A DNA stretch of 64,000 nucleotides, from NCBI RefSeq assembly GCF_026239675.1, contig NZ_JAPIVQ010000008.1:218131-282130 (forward strand), in the 5' to 3' direction. Shown here piece by piece: positions 24,825 to 34,273 of the stretch; within the stretch, counting starts at the first letter, position 1; each line of letters starts with the position of its first letter. The notes beneath the pieces are model-generated. The model saw only the letters and a list, made by a program, of their open reading frames with translations, ran no database searches and was not told the DNA's origin. Source of the DNA: Pedobacter sp. PLR. GTDB lineage: Bacteria; Bacteroidota; Bacteroidia; Sphingobacteriales; Sphingobacteriaceae. The position numbers and the translations under genes are program-made.

Positions 24825-25775
24825 CTATTTATTAAAATGCTCAATAATCAGGCTGGCTAATTCTACACCGATACGCTCTTGTGCTTCATTAGTTGCCGCA
24901 CCGATATGTGGCGTTAAAGAAATCTTAGCATGTTGAAGAATAGCAGCCGCTGGTGTAGGTTCGTTATCGAACACATCTAAACCTGCGAAAGCAACTTTAC
25001 CACTGTCTAAAGCAGCAATCAGGGCCGCCTCGTCGATGGTACCGCCTCTTGAGCAGTTCACTACACCAACACCTGGTTTCATTTGCTCAAACTCCGCAGC
25101 ACCTAAGATAGGCTTGTCTGCAAATGGAGTATGTAAACTGATGAAATCACTGTTGCTGATCACTTCTTCAAGAGATACTGTTTTCACTGGAATGTCAACT
25201 TTGATACCACCCTGAAGGTTCAAAGTCAGGTTTCCGTCGAAAGGGAAAAGATCATAAGCCAGTACATTCATGCCTAAGCCTAAAGCTACTGTAGCTGTTT
25301 CTCTTCCGATTCTACCGAATCCGATGATACCGATTGTTTTACCTCTCAATTCTACACCTTTAGCATACGCTTTTTTAAGGGCATTGAATTTAGTATCACC
25401 TTCAACAGGCATTTTTCTGTTAGATTCCTGTAGGAAACGAACACCTGTAAACAAGTGCGCGAATACCAATTCTGCAACTGATAAAGAAGAAGCAGCAGGT
25501 GTATTGATTACCGCCAGACCTTTACTTCTTGCATAATCAACATCAATATTATCCATACCAACACCACCTCTACCGATCAGTTTCAGGTTAGGGCATTGGT
25601 CTATCAGTTCCTGACGAACTTTTGTGGCACTACGTACCGTAATTGCATCGTAATTTTGTAAAGCTTCAGCTAATTTATCCTGAGCTACGGTTTCTGTATC
25701 TACTACAAAACCCGCTTGTTCCAATAAGGATTTACCGATAGGATCAATCCCATCGTTGGCAAGTATCTTGATCAT
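24825..25775 (-). CDS. serA: D-3-phosphoglycerate dehydrogenase
   Basis: 316 aa from ATG at 25775 (a TTG lies one codon earlier). NAD-binding motif IGIIGFGRIGRETA. Active-site residues fall in VRSATKVR, VNCSRGGTIDE, LDVFDNEPT and LTPHIGAATNEA, the latter with the catalytic His. The short length, without ACT or ASB domains, suggests the form that lacks serine feedback through ACT. It oxidises 3-phosphoglycerate, the first step of serine synthesis. The next enzyme, serC, lies 12 nt upstream on the same strand. Confidence 0.95.
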   Translation of the reverse strand: MIKILANDGIDPIGKSLLEQAGFVVDTETVAQDKLAEALQNYDAITVRSATKVRQELIDQCPNLKLIGRGGVGMDNIDVDYARSKGLAVINTPAASSLSVAELVFAHLFTGVRFLQESNRKMPVEGDTKFNALKKAYAKGVELRGKTIGIIGFGRIGRETATVALGLGMNVLAYDLFPFDGNLTLNLQGGIKVDIPVKTVSLEEVISNSDFISLHTPFADKPILGAAEFEQMKPGVGVVNCSRGGTIDEAALIAALDSGKVAFAGLDVFDNEPTPAAAILQHAKISLTPHIGAATNEAQERIGVELASLIIEHFNK

Positions 25776-25787
25776 CAAATATATATT

Positions 25788-26852
25788 TTACTGGTTTTTC
25801 TCTGCAAAAATCTGCATTAATTCAATTAAAGTATGTACGCTGGTAATCGGCAGGGCATTGTACATAGAGGCTCTGAAACCACCTACGCTTCTGTGACCTT
25901 TGATACCTTCGATACCATTTTCTTCTGCATATTTCAGGAATGGTTTTTCCAGTTCAGGATTTTCCATTACGAAGCAAACGTTCATTCTTGAACGATCTTC
26001 TACTGCACAAGTACCTTTAAACAATGGATTTCTATCGATTTCCGCGTATAAAGCTCTTGCTTTAGCAATGTTTTCCTTTTCGATTTCTGCAACACCACCT
26101 TTAGATTTCAACCAGCGAAGGTTTAACATCGCAACGTAGATAGAGAATACCGGAGGGGTATTGTACATAGAACCACCATCGATATGCACTTTATAGTCTA
26201 ACATAGAAGGGATCTTTCTACCTGATTTACCTAAGATCTCGTCTTTCACGATCACTACAGTTAAGCCGGCAGGGCCGATATTTTTCTGTGCACCAGCATA
26301 GATCAGGTCGTATTGAGCTACGTCGATCACTCTGCTCATGATGTCAGAAGACATGTCGCAAACTACAGGAACTTTAGTTTCCGGCAATTCGAACATTTCC
26401 GTACCATAAATGGTGTTGTTGGAGGTACAATGAAAATAAGCACTATCTTCAGGGATGCTATATCCTTTAGGAATAAAGGTATAGTTTGATGATTTTGATG
26501 AAGCTACAATATTTGCAGTTCCAAAGTTAGCGACTTCTTTAATCGCTTTGTTTGCCCATACTCCTGTCTCCAGGTAACTGGCTGTTTGGCCTTCAGGCAA
26601 TAAGTTCATAGGAACCATTGCAAATTGCAAACTCGCACCACCTTGTAAAAAGAGAACGGAATAACCGGCAGGAACATTTAACAATTCTTTAACCAACTTT
26701 CCGGCCTCTTCCACAACACCTTCGAATTCAGGTGTGCGGTGTGAGATCTCCAGAATAGACAAGCCGTCTTTAAAATCAAGTACTGCTTGTGATGCTTGCT
26801 TGAAAACTTCCTGTGGTAGGATACAGGGTCCAGCGCCGAAATTATGTCTCAT
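25788..26852 (-). CDS. serC: Phosphoserine aminotransferase
   Basis: 354 aa. It starts with MRHNFGAGPCILPQ, typical of SerC. The PLP lysine is in LIYAGAQKNIGPAGLTVV, and substrate-binding residues are in ILEISHRTPEF and GHRSVGGFRASMYNALP. It converts 3-phosphohydroxypyruvate and glutamate to phosphoserine and 2-oxoglutarate. It is the first gene of serC-serA-DUF1015. The 249 nt upstream, between it and rpe, hold a weak -7-like TACATTTA and no gene that can be supported. Confidence 0.96.
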   Translation of the reverse strand: MRHNFGAGPCILPQEVFKQASQAVLDFKDGLSILEISHRTPEFEGVVEEAGKLVKELLNVPAGYSVLFLQGGASLQFAMVPMNLLPEGQTASYLETGVWANKAIKEVANFGTANIVASSKSSNYTFIPKGYSIPEDSAYFHCTSNNTIYGTEMFELPETKVPVVCDMSSDIMSRVIDVAQYDLIYAGAQKNIGPAGLTVVIVKDEILGKSGRKIPSMLDYKVHIDGGSMYNTPPVFSIYVAMLNLRWLKSKGGVAEIEKENIAKARALYAEIDRNPLFKGTCAVEDRSRMNVCFVMENPELEKPFLKYAEENGIEGIKGHRSVGGFRASMYNALPITSVHTLIELMQIFAEKNQ

Positions 26853-27101
26853 TTTTATGTTTATTTTTATTGGTTGTAAATGTAATATTTTATATGATTT
26901 AATGATTCTAATTTCTGAACTTAATGAACATTTATGGCCGAATCCGACTGCCAGTTAAATAATTAGCCTGAAAATCATCGAAATAAAAAATACAGATACC
27001 TGCCACTACGCTGCATAGTAAAACAGCGTTTAATAACCTATAAGGCTGGTTTAAACATAAAGGGAGAATCGGAAAAAATCTCTTGTCCGGAGGATAGAAA
27101 C

Positions 27102-27773
27102 TTAGATTTTTAAAGTACCTGTATTCAGGTTTTTCATGGCCGAAATCATTTCCATTGGCGCTTCAGCGCTAAAGATGGCATTACCGGCAACAAATGCCAT
27201 TGCACCTGCATCCATTAAATCTTCCAGGTTATGGATCCCTACCCCACCATCTACTTCGATGATCAGCTCAGGGTTTAACTTCAGGGCCATCGCTTTTAGC
27301 TCTCTCAGTTTACTGAAGGTGTTGGGAATGAATTGTTGTCCGCCGAAACCAGGGTTTACGGACATTACCAATACCAGGTCTAAATCCGCAAGGATGTCTT
27401 TGAGCAAGGCTACAGGCGTATGTGGATTTAAAGCCACACCAGCTTTACATCCTGCCGCATGAATCGCTTGTACGGTACGGTGAAGGTGTACACAGGCTTC
27501 ATAATGAACGGTGATCACCGCAGCACCTGCTGCTGCAAAGCGTTCGATATACTGATCAGGGTTTACGATCATCAAATGCACATCCAATGGTTTGGTGGCA
27601 TGTTTCTTAATCGCTTCCATCACGGGAAAACCGAAAGAGATATTCGGCACAAAAACACCATCCATCACATCTACATGAAACCAATCTGCTTCGCTGGAAT
27701 TGACCATTTCAATATCACGTTGAAGGTTTGCAAAATCAGCAGCAAGAACAGAGGGGGCGATGATGTGTTTCAT
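27102..27773 (-). CDS. rpe: Ribulose-phosphate 3-epimerase
   Basis: 223 aa TIM barrel. Signatures: IAPSVLAADFANLQRD at the N-terminus, HVDVMDGVFVPNISFG with metal-binding His and Asp, LDVHLMI, MSVNPGFGGQQFI and EVDGGVG. It interconverts ribulose-5-phosphate and xylulose-5-phosphate in the pentose phosphate pathway. It lies downstream of pnp on the same strand but behind a strong terminator. Confidence 0.96.
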   Translation of the reverse strand: MKHIIAPSVLAADFANLQRDIEMVNSSEADWFHVDVMDGVFVPNISFGFPVMEAIKKHATKPLDVHLMIVNPDQYIERFAAAGAAVITVHYEACVHLHRTVQAIHAAGCKAGVALNPHTPVALLKDILADLDLVLVMSVNPGFGGQQFIPNTFSKLRELKAMALKLNPELIIEVDGGVGIHNLEDLMDAGAMAFVAGNAIFSAEAPMEMISAMKNLNTGTLKI

Positions 27774-27816
27774 AGGATCGTTTTATCGTTAGGTAAATAT
27801 AACCGTTTTAAACCAA

Positions 27817-27841
27817 AAAACCCCGCAATTTGCGGGGTTTT
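27817..27841 (-). terminator. Terminator of pnp
   Basis: AAAACCCCGCA/TGCGGGGTTTT stem with a 3-nt loop. The T-run on the minus strand lies just after the pnp stop. Confidence 0.92.
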
Positions 27842-27854
27842 AAATGTTATGAAA

Positions 27855-29999
27855 TTATGCAGGAGTGTTTTCTGTTCCTTCTGGTTTAGCTGGACGAGGC
27901 AATAAAGCTTTTCTAGAAAGTTTCATTTTTCCTTGTTTGTCAATATCCAAAAGTTTCACCTGAATCCTGTCACCTTCTTTGAACACACCGTCCATCGTTT
28001 CTAAACGAGTCCAGTCGATCTCAGAGATGTGTAATAATCCGTCTTTTCCTGGCATGATTTCTACGAATGCACCAAATGGCATGATAGATTTCACTTTACC
28101 ATCATAAGTAGCACCTATGTCTGGTTTAGCAGCAATCGCGTTGATACGACCTACAGCCGCGTCAATAGCCGCTTTATTATCAGCAAAGATTTCAACGATA
28201 CCTTTGTTACCTACTTCTTCAATAGAGATAGATGCGCCGGTTTCGCGTTGCATTTCCTGGATAATTTTACCGCCTGGGCCGATTACAGCTCCAATAAATT
28301 CTTTATCAATAGTTAGAGAAACGATACGTGGCGCGTGATCTTTGTAGTCTTCACGTGGTGCAGAAATCGTTTTCTTCATTTCGTTTAAGATGTGTAAACG
28401 AGCTTCTTTAGCTTGATTAAGGGCGTTAGTTAAAACTTCCCATTTCAAACCATTGATTTTTAAGTCCATCTGACAAGCAACGATACCTTTTTCAGTACCA
28501 GTTACTTTAAAGTCCATATCACCTAAATGATCTTCATCACCTAAAATATCCGAAAGGATCGCATATTTACCAGTTTTCTCATCAGTGATTAATCCCATAG
28601 CAATACCAGATACTGGTGCTTTGATTTTAATACCTGCATCCATAAGTGCTAATGTACCAGCACAAACAGTTGCCATTGATGAAGAACCGTTAGATTCTAA
28701 GATATCCGAAACGATACGAATCGTGTATGGGTTTTCTTCTAATCCTGGTAATACTTTCTTCAATGAACGCATAGCAAGGTTACCATGACCAATTTCACGA
28801 CGACCAGCACCTCTGTTCGGGCGAACCTCGCCAGTAGAGAATCCAGGGAAGTTATAGTGTAGTAAGAATTTGTTGTAACCATTGATGAATGCACCATCAA
28901 TCATTTGCTCATCATCTTTAGAACCTAAAGTAACTGTGGTTAATGCTTGTGTTTCACCACGAGTGAACACTGCAGAACCGTGAGCAGAAGGAAGGTAACT
29001 TACTTCAGACCAGATTGGGCGTACTGTACGTACATCACGACCGTCTAAACGAATTCCTTCGTCTAATACTAAGTTACGGATGGCGTCATATTGTACATCA
29101 TGGAAATATTTCTTAGCTAAGAATGAAGTTACGTCATCAACGTTTTCACCTAAAGTAAGTACAAATTCAGCAAGGATAGCAGCGAAAGCGTCAGTACGCT
29201 CACCTTTACTAGTGTTGCTTTTTGCGATTGCATATACTTTATCATAAGTAGCAGCAAATACTTCTTTTCTTAATTCAGGATTGCTGTTTTCATGAGAGTA
29301 AGTACGTTTAACGGTCTTACCTACTAATTCAGCTAATTCTTTTTGAGCCTGAACCTGAACGATGATTGCTTTATGAGCGAACTCAATAGCTTCAACCATA
29401 TCCGCTTCAGAGATTTCATCAGCTTCACCTTCTACCATTACGATATCGTTTTCAGTACCGGCTACAAGGAATTCCATTGTTGCGCGTTCTAAATCACTTA
29501 CATAAGGGTTGATGATAAATTTACCGTCGATTTTAGCAACACGTACTTCAGAGATCGGCCCGTTGAAAGGGATATCTGAAACCGCGATAGCAGCCGAAGC
29601 AGCTAATCCAGCTAAACAGTCTGGCATAATATTTTTGTCAGAAGAGATCAAAGAGATCATCACCTGAGTATCAGAGTGGTAATCTTCAGGGAACATCGGA
29701 CGTAAAGCACGGTCAACCAAACGAGAAATTAAAACTTCATAGTCTGATAATCTTGCCTCACGACGTAAGAAACCTCCAGGAATACGGCCAGCGGCAGCAT
29801 ATTTCTCTTGATAATCTACTGATAATGGTAAGAAATCTACCCCTGCTTTAGCACCTACTGAAGATACTACAGTAGCTAATAACATGGTGTCTCCCATTCT
29901 AACAACTACAGAACCATCAGCTTGTTTCGCTAATTTTCCTGTTTCAATTTCGACAATTCTTCCGTCGCCCAGGTCGAACGATTTTTTTATTACATTCAT
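27855..29999 (-). CDS. pnp: Polyribonucleotide nucleotidyltransferase
   Basis: 714 aa with the full PNPase order. The first RNase PH domain starts MNVIKKSFDLGDGR and carries GGFLRREARLSDYE. An alpha-helical linker comes next. The second RNase PH domain has FTRGETQALTTVTLG, NFPGFSTGEVRPNRGAGRREIGHG (a pattern at the active site) and DILGDEDHLGDMDFKV with metal-binding Asp. KH (GAVIGPGGKIIQEMQ) and S1 domains (GKVKSIMPFGAFVEI) close the protein. It degrades RNA 3' to 5' with phosphate. It follows rpsO, a widespread arrangement. Confidence 0.97.
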   Translation of the reverse strand: MNVIKKSFDLGDGRIVEIETGKLAKQADGSVVVRMGDTMLLATVVSSVGAKAGVDFLPLSVDYQEKYAAAGRIPGGFLRREARLSDYEVLISRLVDRALRPMFPEDYHSDTQVMISLISSDKNIMPDCLAGLAASAAIAVSDIPFNGPISEVRVAKIDGKFIINPYVSDLERATMEFLVAGTENDIVMVEGEADEISEADMVEAIEFAHKAIIVQVQAQKELAELVGKTVKRTYSHENSNPELRKEVFAATYDKVYAIAKSNTSKGERTDAFAAILAEFVLTLGENVDDVTSFLAKKYFHDVQYDAIRNLVLDEGIRLDGRDVRTVRPIWSEVSYLPSAHGSAVFTRGETQALTTVTLGSKDDEQMIDGAFINGYNKFLLHYNFPGFSTGEVRPNRGAGRREIGHGNLAMRSLKKVLPGLEENPYTIRIVSDILESNGSSSMATVCAGTLALMDAGIKIKAPVSGIAMGLITDEKTGKYAILSDILGDEDHLGDMDFKVTGTEKGIVACQMDLKINGLKWEVLTNALNQAKEARLHILNEMKKTISAPREDYKDHAPRIVSLTIDKEFIGAVIGPGGKIIQEMQRETGASISIEEVGNKGIVEIFADNKAAIDAAVGRINAIAAKPDIGATYDGKVKSIMPFGAFVEIMPGKDGLLHISEIDWTRLETMDGVFKEGDRIQVKLLDIDKQGKMKLSRKALLPRPAKPEGTENTPA

Positions 30000-30074
30000 T
30001 TAAAGAGTGTTGTGGTGTGTTTTCCTCTTTCTACACACCTGATTTATATATGTTAATTTTATTATTCAAAGTAA

Positions 30075-30100
30075 AAAAGCCATCCCTAAGAATGGCTTTT
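30075..30100 (-). terminator. Terminator between rpsO and pnp
   Basis: AAAAGCCAT/ATGGCTTTT stem with an 8-nt loop, followed on the minus strand by a T-run. Partial read-through could still feed pnp. Confidence 0.75.
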
Positions 30101-30116
30101 CCTGATATTTTAACGC

Positions 30117-30422
30117 TTATTTACTATCTCTAGATGAACCTAGAGGTTTGATGATGTCCCTTAAGCCTAAAGCTTTGATGACAGCACGGTAGCGAGTGAT
30201 ATCTTTTTTAAATAGATATGCCAAAATACCACGGCGTTTACCTACTAATTTTTGAAGAGATAACTGAGTAGAGAAATCTTTACGATTTTTCTTTAAGTGT
30301 TCAGTTAAATGTGCAATACGGTAAGTAAACAATGCTACTTGACCTTCAGCAGAACCAGTGTTAGTTTCTACTTCGCCGTGTGTTTTGAAGATTTCGGCTT
30401 TCTTTTCTTTACTTAAATACAT
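30117..30422 (-). CDS. rpsO: 30S ribosomal protein S15
   Basis: 101 aa, about 12 residues longer than the E. coli protein at the C-terminus (KPLGSSRDSK). The core TGSAEGQVALFTYRIAHLTEHL, then KKNRKDFSTQLSLQKLVGKRR and LAYL, is typical of S15, which binds the central domain of 16S rRNA early in 30S assembly. A perfect Bacteroidetes promoter precedes it. Confidence 0.96.
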   Translation of the reverse strand: MYLSKEKKAEIFKTHGEVETNTGSAEGQVALFTYRIAHLTEHLKKNRKDFSTQLSLQKLVGKRRGILAYLFKKDITRYRAVIKALGLRDIIKPLGSSRDSK

Positions 30423-30466
30423 TTCTTGAATGATACTAAAGTGTGTATGGATTAATTAATTGTGTG

Positions 30467-30498
30467 CAAAGATAGTCTAAGTTTATTTGAATCGCAAA
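30467..30498 (-). promoter_or_regulatory. rpsO promoter
   Basis: On the minus strand TTTG (30498-30495), a 20-nt spacer and TATCTTTG (30474-30467) match the Bacteroidetes consensus fully. Confidence 0.8.
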
Positions 30499-30562
30499 AA
30501 AAACAATTGTCATACGGGTTCAATTTACGCCTCCTGAACCAAATATATCAAATTCTAAACCT

Positions 30563-30570
30563 TATTTTTG
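30563..30570 (+). promoter_or_regulatory. -7 element of the thioesterase gene
   Basis: TATTTTTG matches TAnnTTTG, 40 nt before the ATG at 30610. No clear -33 box is visible. Confidence 0.45.
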
Positions 30571-30609
30571 GCGCAGCACGAAGAATCGTTGACACAGAAC
30601 GTATAAAAC

Positions 30610-31029
30610 ATGGAAAAGAACGAATACAGCATATTTCAAACTGAATTAAAAGTACGCCCGGATGACATAGATATGTTCCAGCATGTGCACAATAGTAAGT
30701 ATTTCGACTATGTGCTCTCTGCCCGTTACGATCAGATGGAAGAGTTTTACAACATGTCTATGGAATCTTTCCTGGAAAGTGGCTATGGCTGGGTAGTACG
30801 CACCGCTCATGTAGACTTTAAACGTCCCTTGATTTTGGGTGATGTGGTCCTGATCCGCACCGGTATCCTGACGATCAATGAAAAAGGTTGCAGGGTTCAG
30901 TTCGAAATAGAAAATAAACGCAGCAAAAAAATCGCTTCTGATGGTTGGTTTGATTATGTGATGATCGATACAAAAACCGGAAAAGCTTGTAAGGTAAGTG
31001 ATGAAATGATCAAGGCTTATAGCATATAG
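30610..31029 (+). CDS. Acyl-CoA thioesterase (4HBT/YbgC-like hotdog fold)
   Basis: 139 aa hotdog protein. The motif VRPDDIDMFQHVHNSKYFDYV holds the conserved Asp and the HVHN stretch of the YbgC/4-hydroxybenzoyl-CoA thioesterase family, and VVRTAHVDFKRPLILGD follows. It should hydrolyse an acyl-CoA thioester; the natural substrate is unknown. It is transcribed divergently from rpsO and ends before a shared terminator with hsp20. Confidence 0.88.
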   Translation: MEKNEYSIFQTELKVRPDDIDMFQHVHNSKYFDYVLSARYDQMEEFYNMSMESFLESGYGWVVRTAHVDFKRPLILGDVVLIRTGILTINEKGCRVQFEIENKRSKKIASDGWFDYVMIDTKTGKACKVSDEMIKAYSI

Positions 31030-31042
31030 TAAGTATAAAAAA

Positions 31043-31069
31043 AGCCCTCAGCTTTAAAAACTGAGGGCT
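31043..31069 (-). terminator. Terminator of hsp20
   Basis: AGCCCTCAG/CTGAGGGCT stem with a 9-nt loop; seven T follow on the minus strand. It lies between the convergent thioesterase and hsp20 genes. Confidence 0.82.
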
Positions 31070-31125
31070 GGATTGAATAAGCCAGAGCTACTAATTATTA
31101 GATAATCTTCTCTTAAAAACACTAA

Positions 31126-31566
31126 TTATTTAATTTCAATCTGACGCACTGCATTTTTTGCTTCTTCTTTTTTAGCTACTTCAATCACCAATACGCCATC
31201 TTTATAAGTCGCATCGATGCTGCCATGATCTACTGAATCAGGCAAGGTGAAGGAACGTAAGAATGAGCTATAACTAAACTCTTGTTTCTTATATTGTTTT
31301 TCTTCTTTTTCTGCTTCTTTTTTAATCTCTGCAGAGATAGTCAATACATCTCCTTCAAGATTTACTTTGAAATCTTCTTTCTTTAATCCTGGAACAGCCA
31401 TTTCAATGTGGTACTGATCATTGTTCTCGCTGATATTTACAGCAGGTATTTTAGTGATCAGATGACCTGGCAATAAAGCATCAGTAAATATTGATCCGAA
31501 AACATCATTGAAATCGTTCATTAATCCAGTGTTTTTTGCTCCATTATTAAATTTTACCAGTGACAT
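31126..31566 (-). CDS. Small heat-shock protein (Hsp20/alpha-crystallin)
   Basis: 146 aa. The alpha-crystallin domain runs from IPAVNISENNDQYHIEMAVPG, with the A-x-x-x-x-G-V-L signature as ATYKDGVLVIEVAKKEE and a C-terminal IEIK. It is an ATP-independent holdase that forms oligomers and protects unfolding proteins. The ATG is preceded by AAAAGGAGGAT, an unusually strong Shine-Dalgarno for this phylum, in keeping with high stress expression. Confidence 0.93.
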   Translation of the reverse strand: MSLVKFNNGAKNTGLMNDFNDVFGSIFTDALLPGHLITKIPAVNISENNDQYHIEMAVPGLKKEDFKVNLEGDVLTISAEIKKEAEKEEKQYKKQEFSYSSFLRSFTLPDSVDHGSIDATYKDGVLVIEVAKKEEAKNAVRQIEIK

Positions 31567-31783
31567 ATATAATCCTCCTTTTATTTTTAGAATCTGTTTC
31601 TAACCATTAAAAAATTCAAATACACCAGGTTTATTTCAAGTCCTGTGCCAATCCGAAAAACAGCGTTATTAGCGCCTCAAAGCAGATATTAGCTGAAAAA
31701 TTTTCAGTTTCTGAAAGAAAATATGACAGTTTTAAAGAAAAAAAGTCAGTTATTTCATAGGCAAATAACAAACCATCTATACT

Positions 31784-34000
31784 TTATTTCGTCAGGAAAT
31801 CGAGTTCTGCTATAGCTAATGTCTTTTTGTTACCGGCAATGCCTGTTGCCTGTATCTGAACATACCTTGCTAATACCTCGTTTTTCAAATAGTGGGTTCT
31901 TGGTGTCGGATCGTTGATTAGGTTACCAAATTCAAAGTTTTCTATGGTCTCCCAGTTTTTGCCATCGTTACTAACCTGTATGATACCTTTTTCCATCATC
32001 CCATCTAAAAAGTTCTTTGGTGGAGTATAAACAAAGGCGTTTAAACTATGTTCAGCACCTAAATCTATGGCAATCTGTTTTTTCTCTTCAAGTCCGGAAA
32101 GCCAATAACTACCCTTGTTGGCATCAAAAGCCTTTGTTCCTTTGTTTGTATTTGCTTCCGATAATAATTTCCAGTCTTTCTTGATCAATCCAAATGTTTC
32201 TGTGGCAACACTTCCCTTATCTTTAGGAGCGATAGCAATTGCTTTAATTTCTCCTTTGGCTATTGAAACCGGACCCTGGTATTTTTTTGATGTCCTGTTC
32301 GGTTCGGTACCGTCGGTAGTATAATAAATTTCAATTCCTTTGCCCAGATTTTCTGTGGCATTTTGGCCATGTGGTTTCCATCCAAATTCATGTGTTTTTG
32401 GCGATATGGTGAGTAAACCATTAATGTCTCTGTCAAATTGTAACTGAGGTGGTTTCGGACTATAATAATGTGCTTCAATTGTAGCAATCGCAGGTGATGC
32501 TCTTGATGATAGTACTTTTAACCTGAATTTTGAGGCTGTAACTGCTGGAAAACGCAAGATACGCTTATAACCAATATTTGTTGCTGAAGCAATTTCCTGC
32601 CATTTATTGTTTAGCCAGGCCTCCAGAATATGCTGTTCTACCCGTTCGCTATGAGATGTTATTGCTTCCTGCAAAACTATTCTGTTTATAGTAACCGGTG
32701 TTATGGTTGTAATTTCGATGCTTTTTTCTGGCTTTGCTAGTAACAGAAAGGTATTTGAGCTATTATCCAGCACTTGTTTTGGACCTTTTGCACCGGCAAA
32801 TAGATTTTTACCATAAGTTTCGTTAATGCGTTTACCAACTTCGGTCAATACTTTTACATCCTCAGGAGAGAATTTACCTTCACGGTTTGGCGGGATATTA
32901 AGTAAGAAAGTAGAATTCCCCCCGACGGCTCTTTCGTAAATATCAAAAACATCATCAGAACTACGTACTTTTTGTTTCTCGTCATCACGGTAAAACCATC
33001 CCTCCCGAATGGAGGTATTTGTTTCTGCCTGCTGGTAATGCAAATACTTTCCTTTGTACAGATCGTCCCTACTTCCTAAAGATTGGTCGGTTAAATCGGG
33101 AAAATTGTTTGCAATATTCGGGTCCGTTGGATAGGGAATGATATTCCATTCGGTGTCTCTCGTTGCTCCGGCTTCATTACCGCACCAGCGGATATCTTCT
33201 TTACCAAAAATAACAGCCTTAGGTGCTAAAGTATGGATCAGTTTTTTCCAGGCCGCATAATTGTATTCCTGACCACCTTTTGTTTTAGGAGTTGCTCCGT
33301 CGAACCAAACCTCATCAACCTGACCATATTCTGTTAAAACTTCAAATAGCTGGTTAAGAAAATATTCGTTATAATCATCTACTTCAAATTCGAATTTGGT
33401 TTTGTTGGCAAAGGGTCTTGCTGAAACCTCACGTGGAATACTACGTTTGCTAACTTTGCTTAGGTTGCCGTATAAACCTGTAGGACTTTCGATCTGGAAA
33501 AGGTCTGCAGGAGATAAATAAATACCCAACTTCAAACCGTATTTCTTGCAGGATGCTGATAGTTCTTTTAAAATGTCACCTTTTCCATTTTGGAAACCAG
33601 TAGACATGATGCCATGGTCAGTATAACGGCTCTGCCAAAGCACAAATCCATCATGGTGTTTTACGGTAATAATGACCATTTTCATACCTGCCGTTTTCAT
33701 GGTCTGACACCACTGGTCAGTATGGAGTTCTTTTAAATCGAAAACTTTAGGATCCTCTTTACCATCCCCCCATTCCTTGCGGGTAAATGTATTTGGACCA
33801 ACATGTATAAAGGCAATAAATTCATTCTTTAAGGCCGCAAACTGGTTGGCTGTTGGTACCACCTGCGCCGCCTTGGCTATAATTGCAGCTTTGGTATCAT
33901 TTGTAGCAACAGGAATTGTGTTTTGTAGTTTTATGCTTTGTGCAGCAGCACTATAATAAAGTGCGGAACCGACTAATATGGTGATAAATGTTTTTTTCAT
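31784..34000 (-). CDS. Alpha-L-fucosidase (GH29) with C-terminal discoidin-type module
   Basis: 738 aa. Signal peptide FITILVGSALYYSAAAQ. The GH29 barrel (about residues 45-390) includes FIHVGPNTFTRKEWGDG, ITVKHHDGFVLW and EVWFDGATPK, where the Asp in WFDG is the expected nucleophile. A beta region follows, then a chitobiase-like segment (YYTTDGTEPNRTSKKYQGP) and a C-terminal F5/8-type domain (IQVSNDGKNWETIENF, RYVQIQATG). It removes terminal alpha-L-fucose from glycans in the periplasm or at the surface. No fucose pathway genes are nearby. Confidence 0.92.
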   Translation of the reverse strand: MKKTFITILVGSALYYSAAAQSIKLQNTIPVATNDTKAAIIAKAAQVVPTANQFAALKNEFIAFIHVGPNTFTRKEWGDGKEDPKVFDLKELHTDQWCQTMKTAGMKMVIITVKHHDGFVLWQSRYTDHGIMSTGFQNGKGDILKELSASCKKYGLKLGIYLSPADLFQIESPTGLYGNLSKVSKRSIPREVSARPFANKTKFEFEVDDYNEYFLNQLFEVLTEYGQVDEVWFDGATPKTKGGQEYNYAAWKKLIHTLAPKAVIFGKEDIRWCGNEAGATRDTEWNIIPYPTDPNIANNFPDLTDQSLGSRDDLYKGKYLHYQQAETNTSIREGWFYRDDEKQKVRSSDDVFDIYERAVGGNSTFLLNIPPNREGKFSPEDVKVLTEVGKRINETYGKNLFAGAKGPKQVLDNSSNTFLLLAKPEKSIEITTITPVTINRIVLQEAITSHSERVEQHILEAWLNNKWQEIASATNIGYKRILRFPAVTASKFRLKVLSSRASPAIATIEAHYYSPKPPQLQFDRDINGLLTISPKTHEFGWKPHGQNATENLGKGIEIYYTTDGTEPNRTSKKYQGPVSIAKGEIKAIAIAPKDKGSVATETFGLIKKDWKLLSEANTNKGTKAFDANKGSYWLSGLEEKKQIAIDLGAEHSLNAFVYTPPKNFLDGMMEKGIIQVSNDGKNWETIENFEFGNLINDPTPRTHYLKNEVLARYVQIQATGIAGNKKTLAIAELDFLTK

Positions 34001-34246
34001 TTAATTGAATTTGGTTTAGGTTGGTGATGTAAAATTACAATTTGCTTTGAATAGCTGGCTATCTATCTGTGTATGCCCATTAAAAAGCAATGCCTTAGCC
34101 AGCTTCTCCTGCTCCGGCAAAGCGATCAATCCAGCCATTCCCGCCGTTTATAAAAGATATAGACAATAACAAAAGGACTTTGGGGGGTAAGCTTTAAAAA
34201 TATTCAGCCTGGAGTTTGCGCCCATACCGGCGCAAGACAAGAAAAA

Positions 34247-34273
34247 CCCGTATCACTGAGTTTGTGATACGGG
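34247..34273 (-). terminator. Terminator overlapping the stop of the spanin-like gene
   Basis: CCCGTATCAC/GTGATACGGG stem with a 7-nt loop. The TGA stop of the lysis-cassette gene falls inside the left arm. On the minus strand it is followed by TTTTTCTT; a T6 on the other side makes it look bidirectional. The sequence on to 34000 holds no supportable gene. Confidence 0.85.

Noticed and set aside
26853..27101. Short open stretch on the minus strand between rpe and serC
   Set aside because: No ATG or plausible ribosome-binding site; a GTG-started 23-residue tail alone is not evidence of a gene.
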